Source of the DNA: Ceratothoa steindachneri
Taxonomy: Eukaryota > Arthropoda > Malacostraca > Isopoda > Cymothoidae
Assembly: GCA_963969495.1 (NCBI GenBank)
Contig: OZ018320.1
Location: forward strand, 77,242,313-77,306,312
DNA: 64,000 bases
Reading direction: 5' to 3'
A program made the translations under genes and the position numbers. The notes under the pieces are model-generated. The model did no database searches, had not been told where the DNA came from, and saw only the letters and a program-made list of their open reading frames with translations. Position 1 is the first letter of the stretch; each line of letters opens with the position of its first letter. This document shows, one piece after another, positions 33,141-45,521 of this stretch.

Positions 33141-34390
33141 TTAGATGATTGTATTAATTTCGTCTTGCAAGAAACAAGGATCACAAATGCGATATGCTCT
33201 CAGGAACATGGAAGAAATTACAGACTTTTTAACGGATACATCGTGACGTGAGAAATAATTAATATAGGCATTCGAATTAGTTGGTTTCCGGTAGACGGAA
33301 CAATATGTTTTTTCTTTTATTTTAGATATTTTTACATCCAGAAACGGCAATGAGTTGTTCAGTTCCCATTCTACTTTAAATGTAATAGTTGGGTGGATCT
33401 TATACAATTTTTCAAAGAAAGAATCAAATCTGTTATCATTGATAGGCCATGTGGCACATATATCGTCTACATAGCGGAACCATGTTATGAGATTGGATAA
33501 AATGGGGTGAAGGATGTGCTTTTCAAAATGCTCCATAAACAGATCGCATAATATCGGGGAAAGGGGATTGCCCATACTCATGCCATATTTCTTCCTATAA
33601 AAACAATCTTCAGGTCTGAATACATTGTCCGTCACACACAAACGAACTAAATTCGCAATTTTATTACACGTTAGGGGTAATGTTAGGTTAGACAAAGGCA
33701 AGTTTTTCATAATTACATCCAGTGCTTCATCAACGGGAACTTTTGTGAACATTCTATTGACATCAAGACTTAACAACTGCTTATTCGATAGGTCAACCTC
33801 TTTAATTTTATTCACAAAATCACCAGAATGGATAATGTGAGCATCATAAATGTTACCAATTAATTTAGATAGGATTTTCGCTAACCATTGAGAGAGTTTG
33901 TACGCATAGGATCCTACGCTGGAAATTATCGGCTTAAGGGGAGTACCATCTTTGTGCGTTTTCAGTAAACCATACATGTACGGTAGTGAGGGATTGTACA
34001 TTTTGAATTGCTTAATAAGATCAGAATGACCTTTAAGAATATTTTTGAGTGAGCTATTAAACGATTTTGTTTTGTTTGACAGAGGATCATTATTTAGTTT
34101 TTGGTAGGTGTTCCTGTCATTTAGCAACTCGTTCAATTTAGCAGAATACTGCTCACTATCCAAAATCACTACCTGGTTAGTTTTGTCAGATTTAGTAATC
34201 ACTATATTCTTGTTTCGTTTAAGTTCTTTCAAAGCACTTTGTAATCGGAATGGGATGGACGCAAAATTATGATCGGAATTTAAGGCACCAAGTAAGTAAC
34301 CACTGATGAAATCACTATTGATATCGGATCTATTTTTAAATTTCTCAATTGATACTAAATATTGGACGTTGAGGTGGTCGCTAAATTTAT
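33141..34390 (-). pseudogene. PLE family C reverse transcriptase, open RT core
   Basis: One frame stays open for 363 codons (34232-33141), and homology extends upstream to about 34390. Motifs in order: NKNIVITKSDKTNQVVILDS, LPYMYGLLKTHKDGTPLKPI, LLSLDVNRMFTKVPVDEAL (motif A, D present), YGMSMGNPLSPILCDLFME, WFRYVDDICATWP (catalytic YVDD) and LPFLDVKI. The C-terminal connector ends with RICDPCFLQDEI. The RT core appears catalytically complete. There is no in-frame ATG at its 5' end and the nuclease part downstream is frameshifted, so the element as a whole is defective. Confidence 0.88.
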
Positions 34391-37310
34391 ATGAAAATGA
34401 CAGGGGTATTGTACTTAATGAATAAGTCCACCCACACCTTCCTGTGCTGGCAGGGAAAGAGGGACCAGGTCAGTTTGCCTTTAGAGGGCACCCACTCCTC
34501 CATGGACTTCCTCATGACCTCAATCACATCCTGCTGCTGGTTGGCCTGGTCTCTAGCAAACAACTTGTTGAAGAGGCGGGCGTCCAAGTCCTGGGGTTCC
34601 TGCACTTCTGGCTGGTCAGGCTGACGCTGCTGCTGCTTCTCCTCCCTGGGCTTGATGACGGCCCTTAGCTCCCTGGTTATCGTGTTCCTGATCTCCTCTA
34701 CCTTACCAGGGGGAATTCTTTCCAGGGCCTTGGGGGTGAGGTTAGGGTGGACAGCTGTGGCCATAAGGAGGTCGCTATCGTCAAAGAGGTGGCCAAACCT
34801 CTTTTCATAGCCCCTGAGGAGGGCTGCACCAGGGGCCTGGCATACACCAGATCGCCATTCTGGCTCTGCTTCTCCAGGCTGGCCTTCATCAACCAGAAGC
34901 TGAGGAGGAGGGTGCCATGTAGGCCTTTCTCTCCCCCTGAAGTATGTCCAGGCACTGCGCCACAGGCTGCATCACCAGTTTGTACTCTTCGAAGACCTGA
35001 AAAATGAACATTAATATATTGTTCAGTTAACTAAGCTTATATAATTAAACTTAGAACAATTTAATTTCTAAGTAAAAATATTAAAATAGCGATCGCTATT
35101 AGCGCGCTACTTTATGCTTACCTGGATGCTCACCTATGTGATGGGAGAACCCCCCTTGGGCTGGTTAATTAGGATGATGTTGATGTCATCCAGCAGGTCA
35201 CCAACATTTAATACCTCTAGCAGGACCACCACACAATCATAGGGGGAGTTCCATCTGTAGAAATACAACATTTTATTTTAATAAACTATCAGAAACTTAC
35301 AAAATCCAATTTTATATAATCGCCAACAATTTCTTATGCTAAATTTAAATTTTATAATAGTACCTAGTAGCCACTGGAGTCTTCAGTTTTCTTTTGGCGT
35401 CCTCCTTGATCTGGTTGGCCGCCACTAGGAACCTGTTCTGGAGGTTCCACAAGGCCTGGGTCTTGGCTGTGGTCCTCCTCCACTCTGAGCCCCCCCTCCT
35501 TGTTCCAGCCTGGACATCCCTAACATCTGTTTTCGCCAACAGATTGACTGTGTGGGCGCTGAAACAATAAGATATTTAAATATTCAATAAATTCAAAGAT
35601 TAGTTAAATGACTTCAATCTTTATTTCTTAATATATTAGCGCTAGATGCCGCTATTGTTAGTACCTGCAGCAGTGGTGAAGCGGCAGACTTGGGTTGTAC
35701 CCCTCAACCCTCAGGCGCACCTGGAGATCCACAACATGCAGGTCAGTGTCTTTAGGGTCCACAGGACCTCCTGGTCCTGGTTGGCCTCGCCAAAGGCGTT
35801 GAAGGCGGCCACATAGTTGGCGCCATCGTCCGTGGTGGTGGCCGCCACCTTGCCATGGATGCTAAAGCCGTGGTGAATTTCTGTGATGAGTTTCCCCAGG
35901 TGTTGGTGCGTCTGTCTTTCTTGGAGACAATGATTATTGATTTAGTTTATAAATTAAATTTAGCACCTAAGGTAAAAAATGAAAAAAAAATTAACATTTT
36001 AATTTTCTTACCTTACCTCTTTGCACGCCAGAGTTGCATGGCGCCTCTTGAGAGTGTCCCTGCCAATCCAGTAGACTGTAATCCCAAGAAGGTCCTGTCG
36101 TGGGCAGGCCAGCTGTCGGCAGTAGTGGCAACCCACTTCTGGTGGAAGAGCAGGTTGAAAACCTGAGTCCTCCCCCTTTCCATCAGCTTGTCAATGTCCC
36201 TGCCCACAGTCCTCCTGGAGGTGGGCTGGAACTCCGGGTTGACGAGGTAGAACATCCTCTTGGTGCTGGGATGGTCATCTACAGCCAGTGGCGTCATTGT
36301 CTCAATGAACCACCTAAAGATGAAATATATAAATGAATATATTTTAAAATTTTAATAAAAATGTTTTAAAACATCAAGACGCTAAGACGCTATTTTACTA
36401 GTTAAAAAATTAAAGTTAAAATAGCTACTATTATTTCTCTGAATTATTTTTTCATCTGGTGAAAAAAAATGAAGCTCTGAAGCTCTCCTCTAAGCACATA
36501 TGACGCTTCTTGCAGGCCTCACTTCCCCTTGACTAGGAGTGGACGCGCCTGTTGAGCCCCTCAATAGTGGCAGAGAGCTGAAGAAGCTGGTCCTTGTGCA
36601 TCTGATATAAAAATATTAACTTTGCAATAAAGTTTTTAATTTTCTTTGCTAAAACTTGCATAAAGTATCAGGACTAGCGGCGCCAGTTATTTATTGTAAA
36701 CTTAGCTGATTATTTTAACTTACATTCTTGTAATGCTTTTTGAGGTGGTTCCTGGTGTGGGTGCTGTAGGTAAGCTTCATCTTGCCTTTGCAGCCAGGAT
36801 GTTGGCACTTAGCAAGGCCATTGGGGATCTTCCTGAGAGACCTCCCATCCACCATCTCATCAGTCCTCTCAAATTTGTTAAAGACATAGAAACTCAAAGA
36901 GATATAAATGTTTCAATGACAATTTGTTGAATTTAAATTTAATATTTATAAATCTTTAAATCATGAAAAGAAGTAAATTTACTAAATTTTAACATTTATT
37001 TTTACTACTTTATTATAGCGGCGCGGCGATTTTCTTATCTACCAAGAGTCTCCAAGCGTCTTTTCAGCTCCTTGACAGCCTCCTCGTTGCCCTCCTGGCT
37101 CTGGTCGCCAGCCTTCCCTGTCTTCTAATCTTCCACGGTCAGAGTCTCAAGTACAAAAAAAGGCATGTGGTTATCCCTGTCACAGCTCTCACTTAACATA
37201 GGAGTGCTGCTCCTGAAGCTACTACCGAATGCACTGTCGCCAGAAAATCTTCTGCTCCTATCCCTGCTCCTTGTCACAAACTTATCCATTTCTGTCTCAG
37301 TTTTTCCAAT
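34387..37310 (-). pseudogene. hAT transposase gene with about seven introns
   Basis: Exons inferred from homology plus GT...AG borders (minus strand): 37310-37043 (ATG 37289, RSRDRSRRFSGDSAFG); 36892-36724 (BED-like zinc finger CQHPGCKGKM...H...H, donor GTAAGT); 36601 to about 36465; 36313-36017 (TADSW with a catalytic D, donor GTAAGG); 35919-35665 (TTTDDGANYVAAFNAFGE); 35558-35364 (AHTVNLLAKTDV); 35254-35122; and 34996-34387. Joining the 35364 and 35254 borders restores the hAT signature TRWNSPYD across the splice. In-frame stops near 37130, 36530 and 35136 and a shift in the last exon make it a probable pseudogene. The protein ends at LFIKYNTPV, before the dimerisation core. Confidence 0.8.
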
Positions 37311-38264
37311 CTGTAAAAGAACAAAAGCTTTACAAGAATTTGCAGTAACCAATAATAAATTAAGCTACAATAAAAGTCACAAGAAGAAAGTTAGTGGTAA
37401 ACACCCATGCTACAACCACTCGCAGAGTGGCGTCGGAAAAGAAAGAAATGATGAAATAAGAGTTTCAGATCGATGAAGGACATCACTCTTAACCTTTACC
37501 GATTTAAGTTACTAAACAATCCGGATTTTCTAAGCTCATAGGGTGGCCTAATGGAGTTAAAGAAAGATAAAACCATGTGAGTTTAATAGGCTATATCAAT
37601 ATTATCTTTAAATTTAGAACCAAGGCCTAGTCTACGTACAATGGTCCAATTTTTACTTATATTGTTTAATTTTAGGCAAGTTAAAGGTAGAATGCTGTTA
37701 GATTTTAATTACTTCTTACACTTCACAGTAATTTTCACAGTAAGCACATATTAAAATACGAGAAAATGAGATTAGATCGCCCGATGAACGCCTCAAGGCA
37801 TAACACGTTCTCGAACTTTTTAACTGACAAGACAGATTTAAAACTTGGTTAACGCCTGAAAAGTGTATGTAATTTTACTAATTTATAATAAAATTCACAG
37901 TGACAAACTTTCATGGTACCATTAGGTAGTTTCATGTAACGTCAGTCTCGTATAATGTGAGAATTTAATTTATCGTAAAGGGAAAGTAAAAAATTAGATA
38001 AAAATAAAGTTAACTGTTATCAACTCATATTTGACATTTTTAGCCAATTCGGGCTTTAAAACTGGCTTAAAACAGTCGCGGCAATTTCTTTCAAAAAAGT
38101 CACCTTTGTTCCTATTCAAAGTCGCGGAAAAAGTCGCTGAAAATTGGCGGTGCTACTTTGCTTAATCCGACTTTTTCGAAACATTTGCGAGTTTCGACTT
38201 TGCGACTTCGAAATTCATAGTGCCGCAAAGTCGCAACTCGTTGCCGCAACGCCCAACTCTGCTC
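34387..38264 (-). mobile_element. hAT transposon with intron-containing transposase (3' end lost)
   Basis: The 5' end is the TIR-like CAGAGTTGGGCGTTGCGG (38264 downward), followed by many subterminal copies of AAGTCGC/GCGACTT down to about 38100. The transposase exons occupy 37310-34387. The 3' end, including the end of the dimerisation domain and the right TIR, is missing because PLE family C abuts at 34390. About 37320-38100 is AT-rich and probably contains a 5' untranslated exon and intron. Confidence 0.75.
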
Positions 38265-38639
38265 ATTAGACATGTGACTTAAAATATATGTCTGAGAGTG
38301 GGAAGCGAAATTATAGACATGTTTGGTTACACAGTATGTTACTTGGGTGGCGTACTCTTCAAAGCTTAAAGGTGCTGTTTGCATATATGTACATATTTTT
38401 CCCCACAGACGGTTTATCGAGCATTACAAGGTGCATTTACGTGCCTTTACGAAGTATATGGATTTCAATTAAAGTGCGCGAAATCACATTGCATCTGCAT
38501 AGTATGATGGTTCTCAAGAAAAGGTATATTTCAGCATTTTAATTCTGTTGAACAGATGAGGTGGCTTTCTGATGAAAGTATGATAAGAGATATGTAATGA
38601 AACTTTATGAGTTTCATAGTGAGGCAGGTGAGAGTGTTT

Positions 38640-40090
38640 TGAACTCATTTCGAAACAAATGCTAAAAATGCCCGATAAGCTGATAACCATATCAGGAAAT
38701 TCTGAGAATGATCTTGCGATCACTGCTAATAATTCCACTGACTTTTTAATATTAGCAGATGAAACTGCAGATATTTCGGGATGAGAAATTTTACATTGTA
38801 TTACGTTTTGTGGATCCGACCGGTGAGATGATTCGTGAAGAATTTCTTCGATTCACTATATTGAGTAACATGATTGTCTCAGTAATATTGGCCGTTGTAA
38901 TAAACTAATGTAAAACTTGGCCCTCAATCTTGACAAACTTTGGGATCAAGGATATGATGAATGGTCCACAATGGCTAGAAAAGATAATGATGTTCAGGCA
39001 AAAAGTATTTATACAAAGGTTGTTTTGTTGTCTGTTCCTCGCATCAGCTTAATCTGGCTATGAATGAACTCAATGCTGTTTTATGATCCCGCAATAGTAT
39101 TGGTAGTATTAAATCAACCATTGCATTCTTCTGTGAAAGTCCTTATTTACGAATGTTTCTCTTCTGCCTGAGGGACTTCGTTGGACTTGCAAGTATAAAA
39201 GAACTAAAATAGTCAGCGAAAAGTTCGAAGATTTACATACTTAGAAGTACTGTCGACAACTGAAACTATAAATAGAGGACTCTGCACATGAGTTGTCTGC
39301 ATTCAGCTAACCTACTTTTTTATTTTGTCTGGTTATTATTTCCTTTTACTCAGTCTTTCTTGAACCACCCAAGTACTTCAAACAATTCAACTTAACCTTC
39401 CTAAAGTGTAGAATAAAATTCACAACCTGGTTTCCGTAATACATCTACACCGCACAAAGGCACAATAGCACTTCAAGATGGATGTTAAAGGATCCTTGCT
39501 GGAAGAAAATCTAAACACAACTCACTCTGCTAAGACAATGTGGAGGAGAGACACATCGAAGCAATTCGGAAAACAACAAATGCAGAGGATTATTTCCTAC
39601 AGATCATCTTTTTTCCATGCCTTAATTCCCTAAGCAGTTCACTGAAACCCCGCTGCACAATTTCATAATTTAATCTTTCTTTTTCTTCACCCTGCAAACA
39701 TAGCTAAGTTTATCTCTGTAAACTTCTGTAACAATCCGAGTGTATCAGCTTGATAACTTTGTACATGATACAGTGAGTTAGCATATTTACTGGGTCACAT
39801 CATCGCATGAGACAAGAAATCAGAATTTGTTGTGTTACCTAATGTTTTTTTATTCTGCTCTACGTCCTACACTGCTGATTCATTTGACTCCTCCAAGAAC
39901 AACTACATATGCAGTCGAGAGATTCTTCAGTACACTTCAGTGAGTTAAAACATGTTGAGGTCTATCTATTATGTATGATGATCGACACTCTGGATTGTGG
40001 TATGCTCAGTATGCACTGGGAGGAAATCAACTACAATCAAACTGATTTTATGGAAAATGGTCTAGATAATTATGGTAGTGACTAATGCAA
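38640..40090 (+). pseudogene. hAT-like (DUF4371/ZMYM-type) transposase relic
   Basis: Plus-strand pieces in shifting frames: NSTDFLILADETADISG (38730-38782), DPTGEMIREEFLRFTILSN (about 38815), LNLDKLWDQGYDEWSTMA, LNLAMNELNAV (about 39050) and SIGSIKSTIAFF. Near the end comes the dimerisation motif RTTTYAVERFFSTLQ (about 39900-39945), then DDRHSGL. The order matches the hAT-related DUF4371 transposases. It is unrelated in sequence to the neighbouring intron-bearing hAT. At least ten frame breaks are present and no terminal repeats were found. Confidence 0.75.
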
Positions 40091-40334
40091 TTCGTACTCA
40101 AATTTAGTGTGTAGGTGACTCTCGAAACGCCGTTTTTAAGTTGGATACAACATTTACTTCAGTGTACCTTTTTCTTCATCTTATCTTTATGTTTGTTAAA
40201 AAACAAAATAAATGATTATCTTATGTGCATTATATGCATTTTTCAATAAAAAAATTGGGGGTTAAACTTACTAAAAATTAACCGGCTGTTCCTAAAGGGT
40301 CAAAAGTTTTTTGTTTGCTCCAATCCCTATCTAA

Positions 40335-40579
40335 CATAACATAACTCAACGGATGATAAAAGCCACATAGGCATATCAGAGGTCATACTAATCAACAAAC
40401 ACCCCATAAAGTGCATCTACAGGATTGTGTCTGAACTGCTCAAAAAGGTGTCACCATTATGATTTGTCGAAAACTAAATCATTTAGGCTACTAGTTAAAA
40501 GAGAATCACCGTCATGGCTTGTCAGAAAGTAATATTATTATTAATAGTAGAATATCTAAAAAAATCCATATTACAAATA
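40335..40579 (-). repeat. CR1 3' UTR with hairpin and pentanucleotide end
   Basis: Contains one GATGATAAAAGCCAC...GGTCAT unit, whose ends can pair, followed by the terminal TAACA-type repeats. Confidence 0.7.
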
Positions 40580-41515
40580 TGTAATTTGCCCCAATACCAC
40601 TTAAAAACCATGATAGACTACCCTTTCCATATACTCATCTAACCTGTGCTTGAAAACATTTAAATTTGTACTGCTTATGTTTCCTGTGGTAAACCATTCC
40701 AGTAATCTACCACTCTGTTGGTGAAATAATTTCTCACATCTAGCCTACATACACCTTTGTTTCGAAATTTTCAAGTGGTGCTCCCTAGTCTTAATACCAC
40801 CTTCCAACTCAAAGAACTTACTAAAATCCAACTCATCTTCCTCAGAACAGATTTTAAAAAGCTAAATCATATCTTCTCTCACACATCTTCTTTCAAATCA
40901 GAATAGATTTAGCACCCTTAACCTATCTACATATTCAAGGTGCTTCAGGGCAGGTATCATTTTTGTTGCCCTCTATTGCACTGGCTCTAGCAGGTTGATA
41001 CCAAGTCTAAAGTGTAGGGACCATGCTTGTATATAGTACTTTAAATGTGACCTGAAATAGGAGTCATATTTTTAAGAATAACCACCTTACTTTTGTAACT
41101 AACATTCCTCTTAATGAAGCTCAACGCTCTATTTGCTATATTTTTTGCTTCACTACATTGCTTAGAAAAACTCCTAAGTCTTTCTCATCCTCAACTGCAT
41201 TCAGCCAAAGCCCATCCATTTCATAGCTAAATTCTCTATTATATATTCTCAGTCTATCTATGTGGTCTGTAAAAAGTTGCCAAGTGTAGTATCCTATTTT
41301 TACCGATCCTAATATCTATCCATTGGGACTCAATTTCTTCCTGCTTTATAGAATTATTTAGATTTGAAGCAATGCTATTTCTAATATAAATAATATACCA
41401 CCACCAGTCCTACCTCGCCTTTGACTAATGTAGATAAGTATCATAACCCTGTAAATCAAATTCACTCACGTTGTCATTGAATCTAATTCACTAACCTATG
41501 ATTCTGTTACACATA
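40580..41515 (-). pseudogene. CR1 ORF2: endonuclease piece joined to RT C-terminus
   Basis: From the LTR border the minus strand reads ENIICVTES (across the insertion), RNSIASNLNNSIKQEEIES and WIDIRIGKNRILHLAT, an APE endonuclease segment. It then switches at about 41285 to DHIDRLRIYNREFSYEMDG and VEDEKDLGVF, which lies after the RT palm. Further on are a diverged R.HLKY...W, LEPVQ.RATKMIPALKHLEY and RLRVLNLF. The last part is the C-terminus with KTREHHLKISKQRC and TNLNVFKHRLDEYMERV (about 40620). Nearly all of the RT, including the catalytic residues, is deleted. Confidence 0.78.
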
Positions 41516-41520
41516 TTATA

Positions 41521-43052
41521 TGTGAGGGAATCGATACTCCCCCTCCTCACAATTGAGCCTCTGGTCTATAACCACAATGTCCTGGCATTTTTGGTTGGCG
41601 GCGTAGCCCGACCACTTAACCTCTCCTCTCGCGCCTCGTCTCGAAGAGAATCTGAACGGCTGTCCCAGACTACATAATGCACTAATCAGCTCGGGTCGGA
41701 CCCGAGACCCTAACATCGGTTAAAACAGCAAGATTTTCCCTAAGAATTGGTATTCAATTTCACCGCATATACGAAATTAGAGGAGCTTCGTCCTAAAACC
41801 AGAAGCTCCCCTATAGGGTTATCTGAATGAACCGCTGACAAAAGCTGTTAGAGGAGGAGACGTAATGCAGCCTGCCCATGCATCCCCTCTCCTTTGCCTA
41901 CTCCCAGTGGGGTGGTGAAGTATAAAATCAAATAACTTTGGAAAAACGGGGTAGATTACGTTAGTCATCAAGGCGACGAAGAACGGCAAGAGGCCCAGCT
42001 ACAAACAGAATGGACTAAGAAGAAGCTCATCCGGAGCTGGTTACTGATGGTCACACCGAACTTTAAGTTAACTTGATTTAAGAAGCAAGTTTAACTAACT
42101 CTCGTCAGAGAAACCCCCCTATCCTGATGTATCCCAAAGCACATAGATAGTCCTCGCCCTTGAGGAATACCGGAACTAAGAAGAAGCTCATCCGCGAGCC
42201 AGTTCCTGGTGGTCACACCGAACTTTAAGTTCACTTGATTTAGGAAGCAAGTTCAACTTACTCTCGTGAGAGAAATCTTCCTATCCTGGTGTATCCAAAA
42301 GCACAGAGATAGTCTTCGCCCTTGATGAATAGACCCGAGTGATCTCCATCCAGCACTCCCCTGAGTCAAAGGATTCATGCATTGAATCATCGATCGCCAG
42401 TGCGAATTATTCTCAGAGTATCTCGGAGAGAAGAAGAAACATTCTTTTCTTGTCCCGTGGCGAGATCATTTCCTCCAGAAGGTGTGCGTCCCTCCATCTG
42501 CCACACGCTCCTAAGTCCTCTGTGGCTTTAAAGTATTTCTCTTTTCGGCCCATCTGAGCGCGGAGCCACGCGTTGGTCCGGAAACAACATTCTTGAGGTG
42601 TCAACTATTGAGTTCAAGGTCAGAATCAAATCCGATTCTCGAGGAATCGCGTAAGGTATTTAAACCACTGGTATATGTTTCGTTGAGGTCAGTTGCATTT
42701 AAGATTAAAGTGAGTTGTGGGTCAACCATTACTATAAATTCAAATATGTCATTTAGAAAGCCTCACTTAAATTTGTTGAATTCATTTCTGTGTATGTAGT
42801 GTGTTAAATTTCGTTGGCTCATGTTTTTTTATAAATGAAGTTTTAGTTTTTTTAGAAAAATAAATTTAGCCAATCCTCGAAACGCTAAGCAAGGCATTAG
42901 GAACCCTCAAAGATTAAAGAAGTAATAATCAGATAATAACAATCAAAAGATATATAGCACTCTTAGAGATAAAACTTAACCAAGGAGTTTTGAAGTACGT
43001 AATCAGCCTATACGTACGACTGCCATCACTCGGTCCTTCCTATACCACGACA
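41521..43052. mobile_element. Presumed solo LTR inside CR1 endonuclease
   Basis: The block starts TGTGAGGG, ends CCACGACA, and is flanked by TTATA on both sides (41516-41520 and 43053-43057). Removing it with one TTATA restores the CR1 endonuclease phrase DENIICVTES in frame. TG...CA ends and a 5-bp duplication fit an LTR retrotransposon. No internal coding region is present, so a solo LTR of 1532 bp is the simplest reading. GTATAAAATC near 41930 and AATAAA near 42859 could be promoter and poly(A) signals. Confidence 0.8.
42012..42330. repeat. Tandem duplication of ~160 bp inside the LTR
   Basis: Two units start at ACTAAGAAGAAGCTCATCCG (42014 and 42174) and share GGTCACACCGAACTTTAAGT (42049 and 42211). 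They are about 90 percent alike by eye. Duplicated blocks in LTRs often carry regulatory sites. Confidence 0.85.
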
Positions 43053-43057
43053 TTATA

Positions 43058-43150
43058 TTTTCATCAATAACATAACTAAATAACTCATCTCCTCATTATT
43101 AAGCCTATGAGCATTGGTATAGAGACAGCTCAGCCTTTCTCTCCCTGAAG
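43058..43150 (-). pseudogene. CR1 ORF2 endonuclease start
   Basis: Frames around LSCLYTNAHRLNN and SYLVIDEN match the start of the CR1 endonuclease (NARSL.NK...L). The sequence continues after the LTR at 41515. Confidence 0.7.
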
Positions 43151-43329
43151 CATCTCATTTTGCCTGAATACCTTCACATCTCTTCCCGTTCACTACCCTA
43201 CGCTGTCTAGCTTCGATACAATTGTGTCTTCTTATATTTCCCTGACCACTATTATTACTTAGTTTATCGCTGTAAAGACCTAATAACACGATCGTACTCC
43301 TTCCACAACACATCTACCACCTCCCTCAC

Positions 43330-44229
43330 CAAATTCAGTCCATCCATCGCATATATTATTTCTTCCCATAAAACCTATCCCACATATCCACAAATCTCAT
43401 ACCTTCCCTCTCACACATACTCTTTACATATTTATTCAGCTCAATTGCACAAGACATCCATTCCAACTCAACATCCATTCTTGGAAGCATACCTGTCACA
43501 ATACCTTCCATTCGACTTTCATTCACCTTTTCAATCAACCTCTTATACCTCTCACTTAACTCACATGCACGTACCCTCTTAACATTATTCACTCCTACAT
43601 GTGTAATCGCAACTGCATCACTTGCATAGCCAGACACCAGCCCTTCATACCTGTCACTCAAATCACTTAATCCAGTACCTGGCAAGCAAACCCTCTATCA
43701 TTTCATTTACTCGTACTCAACTTCCTATCTAAATATCTAACACGAGAATCACCCACCACAAAAACATCAGTCAGACTCCTATTTTCCTATTTATAATTCA
43801 CTTAGACCTAACTCTATATCTCCTAACAGTCACTCCACTTCGATTTCGAATCTCACTTCAAATCATATTATTTGCAGTTGCTTTCTCACTCAAGGCACTG
43901 AATCCATACTATCTACATTCACCCACAATTCACCTTCATTCGTCTCATTGGCACCAGGCTCTACACTAGACCTACCCTTCCTAACTACTTCCCAGTGATT
44001 ATCTTCCCCGTTTGTCCTATTTCTAGCTAATACAAGTGGGCTAGCCCCGCATGATCTAGAACTAGCCTTTTCTATATCTAACCCACCCTACTATATGCCT
44101 TGTTGCCAGACCTAGATCTCGCACTTACCGCCCCCCTGAATTCAGAAAGTAGCCCCTCGAGCGCAATAATATCCTCTTTAAATCCTGAGCTCTCATCCTC
44201 TCTAAATCAACAATACACTCACGCAATAC
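43330..44229 (-). pseudogene. CR1 ORF1 esterase (SGNH) domain
   Basis: A minus-strand open stretch (43685-43356) plus upstream frames give VVGDSRVRYLDRKLS (block I, GDS nucleophile), LPGTGLSDLSDRYEGLVSG, VAITHVGVNNVKRVR (block III, normally GTND, here GVNN), LSERYKRLIEKV, GIVTGMLPRMD, ELNKYV and GMRFVDMWDRFYG. This is the esterase known from ORF1 of CR1-clade LINEs. The upstream piece (44217-44125) has VDLERMRAQDLKRILLRS. Frameshifts at about 43690 and stops nearby inactivate it. Confidence 0.78.
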
Positions 44230-44603
44230 CAGTGGTGGGCAGTCCGTCAGTCCGTCACCGACGGACTCCTTTTCGCTGGCGGACTGACGACTGGTGGAAG
44301 CTTTAAAACACTGACGGAATAAGCGCCGACTGAAGCGATTTTCGGCCGTCACCCGAACCGTCACTAGGCCGAAAAGCAAAGACGACCTTCGGCAAATAAT
44401 ATTTTGGGGCACACGTTGGCGCATTTTGTTGCATCTAAAGTGGAGTTGAATTTTTTCATGTTTAGCTGGTTTGTTTTTGTATACCCTATTTTTATCTAAT
44501 TCTGTTTGCACTGGCTTAAACAATATATTTTGTGCAATCATTTATCGATGGGGGGGGAGCACTTCGTTATTTTGCCCAGGGCACCAAAATGGCTAGGGCC
44601 GGC

Positions 44604-44605
<2 letters not shown>

Positions 44606-44680
<75 letters not shown>
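44606..44680. repeat. (TA)n tract inside the hAT element
   Basis: About 75 bp of TA repeat in the 5' non-coding part. Confidence 0.97.
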
Positions 44681-44683
<3 letters not shown>

Positions 44684-44956
44684 GCTCATTTTTATCGGAA
44701 TCTGCTACTTTTGCTGAAAAAATCTGGCAACCCTGATGCGTCATACCAGTAGTCTGCTGGCTTTCGTAATGAAAGGTTGTCTGTCCCGAGCTCACCGCTG
44801 CTGCGGTGCAGTTATAACTTGTTTCAAAAGTTTCAACTTGTTACAAAAGAAATTTCTGTAGTGTGGACGGGGCTTTAGCATTCCAACCCGCGTTTGATCA
44901 TGTGAAGTAACATTGTTTAAATTGTTTTTCACCGCATTTCTTGACTTTTATAGATC

Positions 44957-45521
44957 ATGGATATATATCTTAGCAGAGACAGGAGCAGGAGTGTGTCTAC
45001 TGATAGTGATAGACCTGGTAGTATGCTTAGTAGCGTGAGCTTCAGAGCCAGCACACCTGTGAGTGACAGAGACAGTGAAATGGACCAGAGCCAGCACAGT
45101 GATGCCCGCATGTCACTTGGTGCCGAGTCTCTGCGTAACACCCAGCCCCTGGAGGAGCCTGATGAGGTGGAGGAGACAGGTGACGCTGGAGAACAGGATA
45201 ACGCCGAGGCCATCAGGGAACTCAAAGGCTACCTCAAGACCTGCGAAATGTAAGGAAGGAAGCCTTCTCCTGGGCCCTCTTTCCCAAGGAGCACAGGGAG
45301 GCGTAGGTAGACTTGTTCATCAAGTACAACAACCCCTCCCTCGCTCCGCTGCCGTGGAGAAGATGTTCTCCACAGCCAGCGACATTCTCAGGCCGAAGAG
45401 GGCCGCCCTGGTCAGCGCCAACTTCCAAAAGCTGTTGTTCCTCAAGGGGAACATGTCCCTGTTGGGGTACCACAGCTACAAGGGGCAGTTTGGGGAGAAA
45501 AAGCAGGAGGAGAGTCAGTGA
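44957..45521 (+). pseudogene. hAT transposase, N-terminus fused to dimerisation end
   Basis: ATG 44957 follows a splice-acceptor-like TTTTATAG. The N-terminal exon reads RDRSRSVSTDSDRPGSM, clearly related to RSRDRSRRFSGDSAFG of the 37.3-kb copy. It ends with a stop at 45251. Directly downstream, in another frame, is the last exon: SWALFPKEHREA, VDLFIKYNNPS, then SAAVEKMFSTASDILRPKR, the conserved hAT dimerisation motif, ending KKQEESQ at 45521. All exons with the DNA-binding and catalytic domains are missing. This is a non-autonomous derivative. Confidence 0.85.

Larger units (their letters stand above)
32623..34390 (-). mobile_element. Penelope-like element, family C (5'-truncated)
   Basis: A PLE ORF from RT to the nuclease end, truncated upstream at 34390 exactly where a hAT transposase reading frame stops. 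It contains the longest uninterrupted PLE frame of the window. Confidence 0.85.
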
